A program made the translations under genes and the position numbers. Positions 35,459-44,340 of a stretch of DNA of 64,000 bases are shown piece by piece. The stretch's first letter is position 1. Each line of letters begins with the position of its first letter. The DNA is taken from the NCBI RefSeq assembly GCF_006385705.1, contig NZ_VFRQ01000007.1, positions 1 to 64,000 on the forward strand. Direction: 5' to 3'. A model generated the notes under the pieces. It did not search any database and was not told the DNA's origin. It worked only from the letters and a program-made list of their open reading frames with translations. Source of the DNA: Pontibacter mangrovi. Lineage in GTDB: Bacteria > Bacteroidota > Bacteroidia > Cytophagales > Hymenobacteraceae.

Positions 35459-36740
35459 GGTCTAGTTCTTTAAGGCGTATACTTACGGCATTTTTGTGCG
35501 CCTCCAGCCCTTCGGCCTCGGCCATGGTTTCGATGGTTTTGCCAATGTGCTGCAGCCCCTCCCGCGTGATGTACTGGAAAGTGATCTTCTTCACGAAGCT
35601 GTCCAGCGATACGCCGCTGTAGGCGCGGGCGTAGCCGTTTGTTGGCAAAGTATGGTTCGTGCCCGAGGCATAGTCGCCGGCGCTCTCCGGGCTGTAGTGT
35701 CCCAGGAAAACGGAGCCAGCGTTGGTAATGCCATCCATCAGCTCCTCAAAATCAGAGACAGAAAGTATGAGATGCTCCGGGGCGTACAGGTTGGAGAAAT
35801 CCAGCATCTGCTGCCGATCTTTAAGGATAATCCCAAGGCTGTTCTCCAAAGCTTTAGCGGCAAACTCCTTCCGTGGGAGCACCCGCAGCTGCGCCTCCAG
35901 TTCCTGCTCTACCTGTTGCAGCACCTCTTCCGAGGTGGTCAACAGCACCACCTGCGAATCAGCACCGTGCTCTGCCTGCGAGAGCAGGTCTGCGGCCACA
36001 AAGGCAGGGTTGGCGCTTTCATCGGCCATCACCAGCACCTCCGACGGGCCGGCAGGCAAATCAATCGCTACACCGGTTTTGCTTACCAGTTGTTTGGCTA
36101 CCGTCACGTATTGGTTGCCAGGGCCAAAGATTTTATAGACAGCAGGCACGCTCTCTGTGCCGAAAGCCATGGCAGCCACTGCCTGGGCTCCGCCTGCTTT
36201 CACGATGCGGTTGATGCCCAATAGCGACGCCGTATAAAGGATGGCCGGATGAACGCTGCCGTCTTTGGCAGGAGGTGTGCACAGTACTACCTCTCTGCAG
36301 CCGGCAATATGCGCGGGCACGCCCAGCATCAGCAAGGTAGAGAACAAGGGAGCAGTGCCACCGGGGATGTATAAACCCACTTTATCAATGGCAACGCTTT
36401 TGCGCCAGCAGTTTACGCCGTTCATGGTTTCTACCTGCCTCACCGGCTCAGCTTGCTGCGTGTGAAAAAGCTGTATATTGCTGTATGCCTGCAAAATAGC
36501 CTCCTTCAGCTCCTGCGGTACTTTTGCCTCCGCTGAAGCCATTTCTTCAGGGATTACCAGTAGGTTCTGCAGCTGTACGCCATCATACTTTTGCGCCAGT
36601 TGCAGCAAAGCCTTATCGCCCTGCTCCTGCACCAGTTTAAAAGTTTCCAGTATGCCCGGCTCCAGCTCCTCTAGGTTCTTGGTAGGTCTTTTTACCAACT
36701 CAGCCCAAGTATTGGGATTGGGGTTAACGATCTTACGCAT
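35451..36740 (-). CDS. hisD: Histidinol dehydrogenase
   Basis: 429 residues, NAD- and zinc-dependent, last two oxidations of histidine synthesis. Visible are KAGGAQAVAAMAFGT, GPGNQYVTVAK, LPAGPSEVLV, the QAEHGADSQ zinc/catalytic region and APEHLIL. Normal length; 4 nt after hisG. Confidence 0.97.
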   Translation of the reverse strand: MRKIVNPNPNTWAELVKRPTKNLEELEPGILETFKLVQEQGDKALLQLAQKYDGVQLQNLLVIPEEMASAEAKVPQELKEAILQAYSNIQLFHTQQAEPVRQVETMNGVNCWRKSVAIDKVGLYIPGGTAPLFSTLLMLGVPAHIAGCREVVLCTPPAKDGSVHPAILYTASLLGINRIVKAGGAQAVAAMAFGTESVPAVYKIFGPGNQYVTVAKQLVSKTGVAIDLPAGPSEVLVMADESANPAFVAADLLSQAEHGADSQVVLLTTSEEVLQQVEQELEAQLRVLPRKEFAAKALENSLGIILKDRQQMLDFSNLYAPEHLILSVSDFEELMDGITNAGSVFLGHYSPESAGDYASGTNHTLPTNGYARAYSGVSLDSFVKKITFQYITREGLQHIGKTIETMAEAEGLEAHKNAVSIRLKELDRV

Positions 36741-36744
36741 ACCT

Positions 36745-37596
36745 TTATACTATCATTTTCTCGATCGGCACCACTAAAATACCCTGCGCGCCGGCATCTT
36801 TTATTTTCTCGATGATCTCCCAAAAATCATCTTCATTCACGACCGAGTGCAGCGAGCTCCATCCTTCCTCCGCCAGCGGCAGCACGGTTGGGGCTTTCAT
36901 ACTTGGCAGCAGCCTGCTGATTTCGTCTATCTTATCGTTGGGAGAGTTGAGCAGGATATACTTTGCCCTGCGCGCGCGCTGCACGGCATGGATCCGGAAC
37001 AGAAGTTTCTCCAGTATTTGCCGTTTTTCCGCCGTTAGCTGCGGACTGGCAATTAGCACTGCCTCTGACTTAAACACGCGCTCCACCTCTTTGAGCCCGT
37101 TGCTGATGAGCGTGCTGCCGGAGCTGACGATGTCGCAGATGGCTTCGGCCAGGCCTATGCCCGGTGCTATCTCCACAGAGCCGCTGATGGTGTGAATATT
37201 GGCCTGCACGCCCTTCTCATCCAAAAATGCCTGCAACAGGTTTGGGTAAGACGTAGCGATGTTTTTACCGTCTAGGTCCTGCACCGAAGTATAGTTGGTG
37301 CTTTTGGGCACTGCCAACGAGAGGCGGCACTTGGAGAATCCAAGCGCTTCTACCGTTAGCTCCTGCTTTCCTTCCTCCACCAGTACATTCTGGCCTACAA
37401 TACCAATATCGGCCACACCGTCAGCCACATAGCCTGGTATATCATCATCGCGCAGGAAAAGAATTTCAAGTGGAAAATTGGTGCACTCGGTCATGAGTTT
37501 GAGCGAGCTGTTTACAAAGGAGATGCCGCACTCGCGGATCAGGTTCAGCGAGTCGTCGCTCAGCCTGCCAGATTTTTGTATGGCTATTCGTAGCAT
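36745..37596 (-). CDS. hisG: ATP phosphoribosyltransferase (long form HisG)
   Basis: 283 residues, so the long form with a C-terminal regulatory domain (~210-283) that binds histidine and does not need HisZ. First, committed step of histidine synthesis. N-terminal RIAIQKSGRLSDDSL and the PRPP-site IVSSGSTLISNGL are present. First structural gene of the operon, 110 nt after the stop of a His-rich leader peptide. Confidence 0.96.
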   Translation of the reverse strand: MLRIAIQKSGRLSDDSLNLIRECGISFVNSSLKLMTECTNFPLEILFLRDDDIPGYVADGVADIGIVGQNVLVEEGKQELTVEALGFSKCRLSLAVPKSTNYTSVQDLDGKNIATSYPNLLQAFLDEKGVQANIHTISGSVEIAPGIGLAEAICDIVSSGSTLISNGLKEVERVFKSEAVLIASPQLTAEKRQILEKLLFRIHAVQRARRAKYILLNSPNDKIDEISRLLPSMKAPTVLPLAEEGWSSLHSVVNEDDFWEIIEKIKDAGAQGILVVPIEKMIV

Positions 37597-37663
37597 ACTA
37601 TATACATGTCGTTAAAGAATTATAGAATAAAGGATCATACCTCGCGGTGAGCAAAGTATAACA

Positions 37664-37717
37664 TGGGCGAACGCCCAGCGGGGGCAATATAATGTATGAA
37701 TTCCTCTTACGAGGAAT
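37664..37717 (-). promoter_or_regulatory. Leader RNA hairpins upstream of hisG
   Basis: Two short hairpins: ATTCCTC-GTAA-GAGGAAT (37700-37717) spans the stop codon of the leader peptide, and TGGGC-GTTC-GCCCA (37664-37677) follows. Neither is followed by a clean U tract. GGAATTCATAC at the first hairpin could also pair with GTATGATCC near 37640 ahead of TTTATTCT. The switching mechanism therefore cannot be assigned from sequence alone. Confidence 0.45.
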
Positions 37718-37802
37718 GATGGAAATGGTGGAAACGAGCATGCGCCTGCGCAACGGGTGTTGCCAGAGGAAAAGAAACGCTATGGAATAAGGCTGTGCTC
37801 AT
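37707..37802 (-). CDS. hisL: His leader peptide of the hisGDCB operon
   Basis: Translated by hand from the ATG at 37802: 31 residues starting MSTALFHSVSF and ending AHARFHHFHHSS, then TAA. It holds six His, of which four form HHFHH immediately before the stop. Its position 110 nt before hisG, the lack of any other function for such a peptide, and the two similar leaders upstream of trpE and hisH support an attenuation role. Confidence 0.82.
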   Translation of the reverse strand: MSTALFHSVSFPLATPVAQAHARFHHFHHSS

Positions 37803-37812
37803 GTATCAAACG

Positions 37813-37843
37813 CAAAGTAAATAGCTTTTGCGCTCAATTAAAA
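37813..37843 (-). promoter_or_regulatory. Candidate promoter of the hisG leader
   Basis: Minus strand TTTT (37840-37843), 19 nt, TTACTTTG (37813-37820): one mismatch in each box to TTTG-N17-21-TAnnTTTG. A start from here would leave only a few nucleotides before the leader ATG, so it is a weak call. Confidence 0.35.
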
Positions 37844-38017
37844 ATTTTAAGGATGAAATATATGAAAAACTAAAATCGTAAGCTACTTTGTCTTAGGCTG
37901 CAATGAACCTAACAAGCTTCTGCAAAATAAATCTACAAACAATCATAAAAGTAAGCTACTATATGCTGGCTAAAAAATAATCTAAAAAGTTCCTGCTCTA
38001 TCAGGTGTTATGGTCAT

Positions 38018-38257
38018 TTATACCCCCTTACATGTAAAATGTTGCCGATTTTTAGTGAATGAATATAGCTTAAACTCAATACAAAGTTCATGTACCACTC
38101 TCCCATCTCGCCTTAGAAGGGTCATATCCAACAACATATAGTGGTGAGGCTTGTTAAGATTTGGCAATGGTAACTCTATTAAATTTTTATCTCGCTTCGG
38201 GCTGTGCATGAAATATGACAGGCAGTTCTTGTTCAGCAACCGTTTCAGTTTACCCAA
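38018..38257 (-). CDS. Possible small protein of unknown function
   Basis: 79 residues, basic, with no recognisable motif, signal or membrane segment (MGKLKRLLNKNCLSYFMHSP at the start). It lies alone in an A+T-rich intergenic region, with codon use unlike its neighbours. It may be chance or a gene remnant. Confidence 0.2.
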   Translation of the reverse strand: MGKLKRLLNKNCLSYFMHSPKRDKNLIELPLPNLNKPHHYMLLDMTLLRRDGRVVHELCIEFKLYSFTKNRQHFTCKGV

Positions 38258-38452
38258 TTTACTTGCTCCCCTTCACCAACCCCTATAGCGCATTACTCAC
38301 TTGCTGATAGTTTAACCGTGTCCCTACTTGTCAAGCCGCACATTTAATTAGAAAACCAAATGTAAAATTTTCCTGTTTTTTTGCGTTTAAAGGGATAACG
38401 TTTACCATACGCTAGCCTGCAGCAAAAGCAACGGCCAAAGCTTAAATTTTCT

Positions 38453-38460
38453 TAGCTTTG
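38453..38460 (+). promoter_or_regulatory. -7 element of the DUF2911 gene
   Basis: TAGCTTTG fits TAnnTTTG. It lies 90 nt before the ATG. No convincing TTTG at the -33 position. Confidence 0.45.
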
Positions 38461-38549
38461 TGGCCGCTTGTGCCGCCTGCTTTGCTGTGTTGGCATAGTT
38501 TTTTCAGTAAATATGGCCTGAGTCCGTAAAATGCCAAACCCGCTTTACC

Positions 38550-39425
38550 ATGAAAAAGTACTTACTGTATTTCTTCCTGCTCGCTGCCTTTCTTCTGTTT
38601 GCAGGTAGCACTACATCATATGCCCAGGTGCAGTTGCCACAGGCCAGCCCCGCAGCCATGCTGCGGCAAACGGTAGGCCTCACCGATATTACCGTCAACT
38701 ATCACGCGCCAGGCGCAAAAGGACGTAAAGTGTTTGGGGGACTGGTGCCTTACGGACAGTTGTGGCGTGCCGGTGCCAACGAAGCGACTTTGGTTACCTT
38801 TGAGGATGAACTTTTTCTAAACAATGAGCGCGTGCCGGCCGGAACCTACTCCTTCTTCATTTTCCCGCAGAGCGATACCCTCTGGAACGTGGTGCTGAAC
38901 AAAGACACTACCCTGTGGGGCTTGGAAGGCTATAATGAACTGGACGACGTGGCTTACCTGGAGGTGGTGCCGCACAAATCTGCGGAGTTTGTGGAAACCA
39001 TGCAGTTCTCGTTCTCTGATATCGGCACAAACAAGGCTAACCTTAACCTGGCCTGGGAGAACACGGAAATAACGTTGAGCATTGAAACGGACATTGAGAA
39101 AAAGGCGCTTGAGAACATACAGTATGCCCTTGCCCATGCAGCCAGCGATGACTGGTATACCTGGGCACAGTGTGCAGAATATATGCTGCCGCGCAAAGAG
39201 CACCACGCCAAAGCGCTGGAGTGGATCAATAAGTCGATAGCCATTAAAGAGAACTTCTACAACAACTGGATCAAGGCAAAGCTTTACGCCCACAACAATG
39301 AGTTTCAGGTGGCGGCGGCACTGTCGGCTAAGGCCATTGAGCTAGGCAGCACAGAGCCCGAGAGCTACAAAACCTACGCAAAGCAGATTGAAACCGCCTA
39401 CAGCGAGTGGAAGAAACGCAGATAA
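38550..39425 (+). CDS. DUF2911 domain protein with C-terminal TPR region
   Basis: 291 residues, exported (signal MKKYLLYFFLLAAFLLFAGS, cleavage near SYAQ). DUF2911 domain: ASPAAMLRQTVGLTDITVNY, GRKVFGGLVPYGQLWRAGAN, then VPAGTYSFFIFP. The last 90 residues are helical and TPR-like (HAKALEWINKSIAIKENFYN ... LSAKAIELGSTEPESYK). Function of the family is unknown; it is frequent in Bacteroidota periplasm. Single-gene unit ending at a very long hairpin. Confidence 0.88.
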   Translation: MKKYLLYFFLLAAFLLFAGSTTSYAQVQLPQASPAAMLRQTVGLTDITVNYHAPGAKGRKVFGGLVPYGQLWRAGANEATLVTFEDELFLNNERVPAGTYSFFIFPQSDTLWNVVLNKDTTLWGLEGYNELDDVAYLEVVPHKSAEFVETMQFSFSDIGTNKANLNLAWENTEITLSIETDIEKKALENIQYALAHAASDDWYTWAQCAEYMLPRKEHHAKALEWINKSIAIKENFYNNWIKAKLYAHNNEFQVAAALSAKAIELGSTEPESYKTYAKQIETAYSEWKKRR

Positions 39426-39441
39426 TCTACTATTTAAATTA

Positions 39442-39506
39442 AAAGTATAAAGTATAAGAAAACGGACAGCTATCATGGCTGTCCGTTTTCTTATACTTTA
39501 TACTTT
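39442..39506. terminator. 29-bp perfect hairpin terminator with paired AAGTATA copies
   Basis: Arms 39442-39470 and 39478-39506 are perfect inverted copies around TATCATG. Each arm carries two tandem AAGTATA units at its outer end (39443 and 39450; 39492 and 39499 reversed) and GAAAACGGACAGC inside. It lies between the convergent DUF2911 gene and the TonB-dependent receptor. Confidence 0.9.
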
Positions 39507-39513
39507 GGCTGCC

Positions 39514-41946
39514 TCAGAACTTGGCAACAAATCGCAGGTTTAGGCGGCGCCCCGTCAGGTAGTTCGGCACGGCATACGTCACCCCGCTCACGTCCTGCAC
39601 ATAGTTGTAGGAAACGCGGTTCTTGGCATCTATCAGGTTGAGCACTTCCAGCCCCACCCACAGGCTCTCCAGCCCATGCTTTTTCTGCTCCACCAGGTCG
39701 CTCTCTACAATGATGACTTTCGAAAAGCCGATGTCTACGCGCTTATAGGAGCGGCCGCTGAAGGCGTTGCGATAAGCCGGCTGGCGGGGCGGTCCAAAAG
39801 GCAGGCCGCTGCCGTACACCAAATTCAGGTACATGCGCACAGTGGGGTTGTCTGGCAGGTGATCCTGAAAGAAAACGCCGATGTTCAGCAGCTGGTCCGT
39901 GGGGCGGCGGATAAAGCCCTGCTCCCGCTTCCCGATTGGCTCCCCCTGCGCATTGTAAACAGGTATGGAGTCGCCGGCCACGTTTTCCTTTGTCGTAAGC
40001 ACTCCCATACTCAGCCAGGACTCTGCACCGGGAATAAACTCTCCGTTCACGCGCACATCAACGCCAGCCGCGTAAGCCTTGGCGTTATTTTTGGCATAGT
40101 AGCGCAGCCGAACGTTATCCAAGTCATAGGGCACCACGTTTGTCATCCACTTATAGTATGCTTCAGCGGAAAGCTTAAAATCGCGGCCCCAAGCCTGGAA
40201 CAGGTAATCTGAGCCCACAATGGCATGGATGGCCCGCTGTGCTTTCAGGTCAGGGTTTAGCACTCCTTCGAAATTGCGCAGCTCGCGGTAAAATGGCGGC
40301 TGAAAGTATAAGCCAAGGGCTGTTTTAAAAGACAGGTTCGGGTGATGCCTCGGAATAAATGAAAACTGCACGCGCGGCGAGAGGTTCAGCTCGCCGTTGT
40401 AATCCCAATAAGTGGCCCGCAGGCCGTAGGTAATAGTTTTAAGCGAATCCAGCCGAAAGGTATGCTGCAGGTAGCCGCTGTAGCGAAAGGTGTTTAGGTG
40501 AAGCTGAGAGGATAAATAGTAGTCCTGCGTCACAAAATCGGCAGAGTCTGTAAAAGCATACTCCTTTAGCTCATCCTCTATGTTTTCGGAACCGACTTTT
40601 ACCCCGAACCGCAGCTCGCTTTGCTGACTCAGTTGCCAGGTGTTGCGCAGCTCAGCGGCCAGCATACGGGCCAGAAGTGCATTGCGGGCATGGCTGAACG
40701 TGCTCCCCACTCCCCGCTCCTGTTGGCACTCGCCGCTGTTGTTGCCACTTGTCCCCACGTCGCAGAGGCGGTAGGCCGACTCCACATCCCGCAGCTCCCG
40801 CTCCCGCGACTGCACCCCTGATAGTATGAACTCCGAAGTATAGTATGGGCTAAAGTGATGCGTCAGGTTAAGGCCGGCCTGGTAAGTAGCGTACTCCATG
40901 CGCTCCTGCCCGTCGAAGGCAATGAGCAGACGAAGCGGCGTGTTGCGCGTACCAAACGTGGTTACCTGCGTCTCAGGCTCTACCCTGAAATCGTTGTTGG
41001 CGTAGCTGGCCAGCACCCCTAAGGTGGTACGGCCTGGCGCTAGGGTGTCCTTGCTCAGGTCGAAATGCACATAAGCCTGGGCATCGGTAAAAATGGGGTT
41101 ATACTTGCCATCGGTCTGCAGCCCCTTCAGGATGTACTGCCCGTTTTTGTGCCGGGCGCCGAACAGGTACGACACCTTCTTGTTTTTAGACGCCGACTCC
41201 AGGTGCAGCGTGCCGCCGGTCAGGCCGCCGCTTACAGAGCCCGCAAACTCTTTGGGTTGTTTATACTTGATGTTGAGCACCGACGAAAGCTTGTCGCCAT
41301 AGCGCGGTTGCCAGCCACCGGAGGAGAACTTTATGTCGCCGACCAGGTCAGGATTCACAAAAGAAAGCCCCTCCTGCTGCGCCGCAGTGATCAGGAATGG
41401 CCTGTAAATCTCGATGTTATTGACATAGACGAGGTTTTCATCGTAGTTGCCTCCCCGTACAGAATAAGTGCTGGAAAGCTCGTTATTGCTGGACACGCCG
41501 GGCAGCGTTACCAGAATCTTGTTAAAATCGCCAAAAGCGGAAGGCAGTTGGCTTACATTTTTCGGGTCGAGGCGGGTCATACTTGCCTGCTCCCGGGTAT
41601 CATCCTCCCGCCCCCGCACGTCTACCGTTTGCAGCTGCTGCGGGTCAGGCTCCAGTATAAAATCCAGGCGGCGGCTCTCGTTGGGCTGCAGCGTCAGGGT
41701 ATGCTCCTGTTCTTTGTACCCGAGGTAGCGCACCAGCACCACCAGCTCGCGCTGCGCAGGCAAGGTAATGGCAAAGCTGCCGTCAGCCATGGTATGCACG
41801 CCGGTGGCAGAGCCTTTCAGCGCCACGGTTGCCATTTCCAGCGGCTGCCGCTGCTCGTTTAGCACCGTCCCAAGCAGGCGGGCCTGCTGTGCTGAAACAC
41901 CTAAAGGCACAAGTAATAATAACCAAACCGATAGATATTTCAGCAT
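39514..41946 (-). CDS. TonB-dependent receptor with carboxypeptidase-like N-domain
   Basis: 810-residue outer-membrane active transporter. Signal MLKYLSVWLLLLVPLGVSAQ; carboxypeptidase-regulatory-like domain (~20-105, LLGTVLNEQRQPLEMATVAL); plug domain with VRGGNYDENLVYVNNIEIYRP; then a large beta barrel ending in a C-terminal Phe (LRFVAKF). The ligand is unknown; no SusD partner is adjacent, which argues against a standard polysaccharide-utilisation locus. Last gene of the mnmA-lipoprotein-subtilase-rpe-receptor run, 15 nt after rpe. Confidence 0.9.
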   Translation of the reverse strand: MLKYLSVWLLLLVPLGVSAQQARLLGTVLNEQRQPLEMATVALKGSATGVHTMADGSFAITLPAQRELVVLVRYLGYKEQEHTLTLQPNESRRLDFILEPDPQQLQTVDVRGREDDTREQASMTRLDPKNVSQLPSAFGDFNKILVTLPGVSSNNELSSTYSVRGGNYDENLVYVNNIEIYRPFLITAAQQEGLSFVNPDLVGDIKFSSGGWQPRYGDKLSSVLNIKYKQPKEFAGSVSGGLTGGTLHLESASKNKKVSYLFGARHKNGQYILKGLQTDGKYNPIFTDAQAYVHFDLSKDTLAPGRTTLGVLASYANNDFRVEPETQVTTFGTRNTPLRLLIAFDGQERMEYATYQAGLNLTHHFSPYYTSEFILSGVQSRERELRDVESAYRLCDVGTSGNNSGECQQERGVGSTFSHARNALLARMLAAELRNTWQLSQQSELRFGVKVGSENIEDELKEYAFTDSADFVTQDYYLSSQLHLNTFRYSGYLQHTFRLDSLKTITYGLRATYWDYNGELNLSPRVQFSFIPRHHPNLSFKTALGLYFQPPFYRELRNFEGVLNPDLKAQRAIHAIVGSDYLFQAWGRDFKLSAEAYYKWMTNVVPYDLDNVRLRYYAKNNAKAYAAGVDVRVNGEFIPGAESWLSMGVLTTKENVAGDSIPVYNAQGEPIGKREQGFIRRPTDQLLNIGVFFQDHLPDNPTVRMYLNLVYGSGLPFGPPRQPAYRNAFSGRSYKRVDIGFSKVIIVESDLVEQKKHGLESLWVGLEVLNLIDAKNRVSYNYVQDVSGVTYAVPNYLTGRRLNLRFVAKF

Positions 41947-41961
41947 CAGGCCTTCTGGTTC

Positions 41962-42615
41962 TTATTTAACTGCTTTCAGGTCGGCGATGGTCTGCAAAGG
42001 GTCTGGCGAAGAGAAAACAAAGCTACCGGCCACCAGTGCATCAGCGCCTTTCTCCAGCAACAGTGGGGCATTATCCTGGTTCACACCGCCGTCAATTTCT
42101 ATCAGCGCCTGCGAGTTGCGCTGGATGATGAGGTTCTTCAGGTTCTCGATCTTGCGGTACGTGTTCTCGATAAACTTCTGGCCGCCAAAGCCCGGGTTCA
42201 CCGACATCAGGCACACCATGTCTACATCTGCAATAACGTCCTCCAGTAGCTGCACAGAAGTATGCGGGTTCACCGCAATGCCAGCCTTGGCTCCTGTGGC
42301 CTTGATCTGCTGCACGGTGCGGTGCAAATGCGTGCATGCTTCAATGTGCACCGAGATGGTGTCGGCTCCGGCATCCCGAAAACGCTCAATGTATAGCTCT
42401 GGCTCCACGATCATCAGGTGCACGTCCATAGGCTTTTGGGCATGGCGCTTGATGGCCTCCATTACCGGAAACCCGAAGGAAATGTTGGGCACAAAGCGGC
42501 CGTCCATGATGTCGATGTGCAACCAGTCGGCCTGGCTGTTGTTTAGCATCTCTACCTCCGACTGCAGATTGGCAAAATCAGAAGCTAAAACTGATGGGGC
42601 GATAATTGGTCTCAT
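41962..42615 (-). CDS. rpe: Ribulose-phosphate 3-epimerase
   Basis: 217-residue TIM barrel of the pentose phosphate pathway, interconverting ribulose- and xylulose-5-phosphate. Start IIAPSVLASDFANL, metal ligands in HIDIMDGRFVPN and DVHLMI, VNPGFGGQKF and EIDGGVNQDN are all present. Normal length. Confidence 0.97.
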   Translation of the reverse strand: MRPIIAPSVLASDFANLQSEVEMLNNSQADWLHIDIMDGRFVPNISFGFPVMEAIKRHAQKPMDVHLMIVEPELYIERFRDAGADTISVHIEACTHLHRTVQQIKATGAKAGIAVNPHTSVQLLEDVIADVDMVCLMSVNPGFGGQKFIENTYRKIENLKNLIIQRNSQALIEIDGGVNQDNAPLLLEKGADALVAGSFVFSSPDPLQTIADLKAVK

Positions 42616-42672
42616 ACCGGCAAAGGTAACTTAAAATATGATTTGGGTTGATGATTTGTATGCAACAGTAGC

Positions 42673-44337
42673 CTATAGTTTGATAAAACGGAGCGTGAGC
42701 ACGCTGCTGCCCGACCGGACCCGGCACAGGTACAGCCCTGCCTGCAGCGCCTGTGGCTGCAGCGCCAGCGCCTGCCGTGCCGCTGGCTGCTGAATGCGTT
42801 GGGCAAACACTTCTTTTCCGGTGGCGTCCAGCACCTGCACCTCTACCGCTTGCTGCAGCCACTCCTCGGCCAGATAAAGTATAACCTGCTCTTGGTATAC
42901 CGGGTTTGTAATCAGCGCCTGCACCTCTCCCTCCAGCAAAGGCAACACGCTCAGGACACGCTCATAGGTAGGTATGCCATAGCCGATGCTGTTATCGGGC
43001 GTGGCGGCATTACTTCCGCTGCGGCGGATGAGTTTTAGCAGCTCCATGTTAGATTTATCTGGAAATTCCTGCCACAAACTAGCCGCAAAACCAGCCATAA
43101 TTGGTCCGGCAAAGGAGGTGCCGTTGCCCTGCGCCAGCCCTCCCGATGCATTTAGAAAATAAACCCTTTGCCCCATCGCCACCACATCCGGCTTTACAGC
43201 GCCGTCAGCAGTTGGCCCCATAGAGCTGAAGCGGGCCTTCACCCCCAAAGAGTCTACGGCCCCAACCGCGAGTACGGAGTCTGCATCTGCCGGCGCAGAA
43301 ATATACCGCCAGGCTTTGTTTCCCTCGTTACCCGCGCTGACGACCACCAGCATCCCTGTCGCTGCTGCAAAATCTGCTGCCCTGGAGACAATGGTAGTGT
43401 TGCCATCCATATCGGCGTAGCTATAGCTTTGCGAGGGGCTGTCGAAAGTGGTATAGCCAAGCGAAGAATTAATGACATCAGCTCCGGCACTATCGGCAAA
43501 CTCAGCGGCCATTAGCCAGTTAACTTCTTCTATGTTATGCTCAGAGGCGGCATCCTCTGTGCGAAACAGCATATAATTAGCATCGTAGGCGGTACCGATC
43601 ATCAGCCCCGGCGCATAAGCTGCCATGGTGGAAAGCACCGCTGTGCCATGCGAATCAGCACCAAAAACATTTTCCTGCTTCAACACAAAGTCAAACGTAG
43701 CTTTTAAGCGATTATCCTCAAAAAGATGGGAAAAAGGTTGAAGCTTGTCTACATTCGGGAAGCCGGCATCCAGCACCGCAATGGTGATGCCGCTTCCCGC
43801 AAAACCCTGTGCATGCAGTTCATCGGCCCCTAGCATATCGGCCTGATGGAAAGCCAGATTGTACCCCTCCCGATCCGGCACCGGCAAGGAGTTTTCATCG
43901 CTTTTGTCTACTACTGCGTGTTGTGTAGCTAAAGTATGCAGTTCTTCGGTTTGGATGGGCAGCCTGTTTAGGGTGCGATATCTTTTGATGAAGGGCAAGG
44001 TCTCTAGCTGCTGTAGCTGCTCATCGGAACACTGCACGACAGCCGCATTAAACCAACGCGAAGTATACCAAACCTTTATGCCGGCATCTTTGAGCGCTGC
44101 AACGTAAGCCGGATTTACCGGAAGGTCTCTTGTGGTTAGGGAGATGTTTTGCCTTTTCCGCCGCTCCAGGGCCTTTGGCGACAGGAACTCCAGTGGTTTG
44201 GAGAGAGAATATGGTGAGTTATGTTTGTCGGCAAAGTATAGTAAACGCTTCTGCCCCTCTCCGTCTGTGTTACCAGCATCCTGCGCCGAAACAGGCAGGT
44301 ACAGCAACAGGCAGATGAAGAGGAGCAGCAGACGCAT
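42673..44337 (-). CDS. Secreted subtilisin-like serine protease with T9SS C-terminal signal
   Basis: 554 residues: signal peptide (MRLLLLFICLLLYLPVSAQ), N-terminal prodomain-like region, S8 catalytic domain with Asp190 (TIAVLDAGFPN), His230 (DSHGTAVLST), oxyanion Asn337 (SAGNEGN) and Ser408 (GNGTSFAGPIMAG), and a C-terminal ~80-residue domain ending GLYLCRVRSGSSVLTLRFIKL-like (GLYxxRVxxG then KL). This is the type A type IX secretion sorting domain, so the enzyme is secreted or surface-attached by T9SS. All catalytic residues intact. Confidence 0.93.
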   Translation of the reverse strand: MRLLLLFICLLLYLPVSAQDAGNTDGEGQKRLLYFADKHNSPYSLSKPLEFLSPKALERRKRQNISLTTRDLPVNPAYVAALKDAGIKVWYTSRWFNAAVVQCSDEQLQQLETLPFIKRYRTLNRLPIQTEELHTLATQHAVVDKSDENSLPVPDREGYNLAFHQADMLGADELHAQGFAGSGITIAVLDAGFPNVDKLQPFSHLFEDNRLKATFDFVLKQENVFGADSHGTAVLSTMAAYAPGLMIGTAYDANYMLFRTEDAASEHNIEEVNWLMAAEFADSAGADVINSSLGYTTFDSPSQSYSYADMDGNTTIVSRAADFAAATGMLVVVSAGNEGNKAWRYISAPADADSVLAVGAVDSLGVKARFSSMGPTADGAVKPDVVAMGQRVYFLNASGGLAQGNGTSFAGPIMAGFAASLWQEFPDKSNMELLKLIRRSGSNAATPDNSIGYGIPTYERVLSVLPLLEGEVQALITNPVYQEQVILYLAEEWLQQAVEVQVLDATGKEVFAQRIQQPAARQALALQPQALQAGLYLCRVRSGSSVLTLRFIKL

Positions 44338-44340
44338 ACT

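Larger units (their letters stand above)
37844..38549. other. Long A+T-rich intergenic region between hisL and the DUF2911 gene
   Basis: No well-supported gene. A 10-bp direct repeat GTAAGCTACT occurs at 37878 and 37951, and a 79-codon frame occupies 38018-38257 on the minus strand. The right end holds the promoter of the DUF2911 gene. Base composition is clearly more A+T-rich than the surrounding genes. Confidence 0.5.

Noticed and set aside
37878..37960. Direct repeat GTAAGCTACT (37878 and 37951)
   Set aside because: Only two 10-bp copies in A+T-rich DNA with no further structure; could be chance or an operator, but nothing supports a call.
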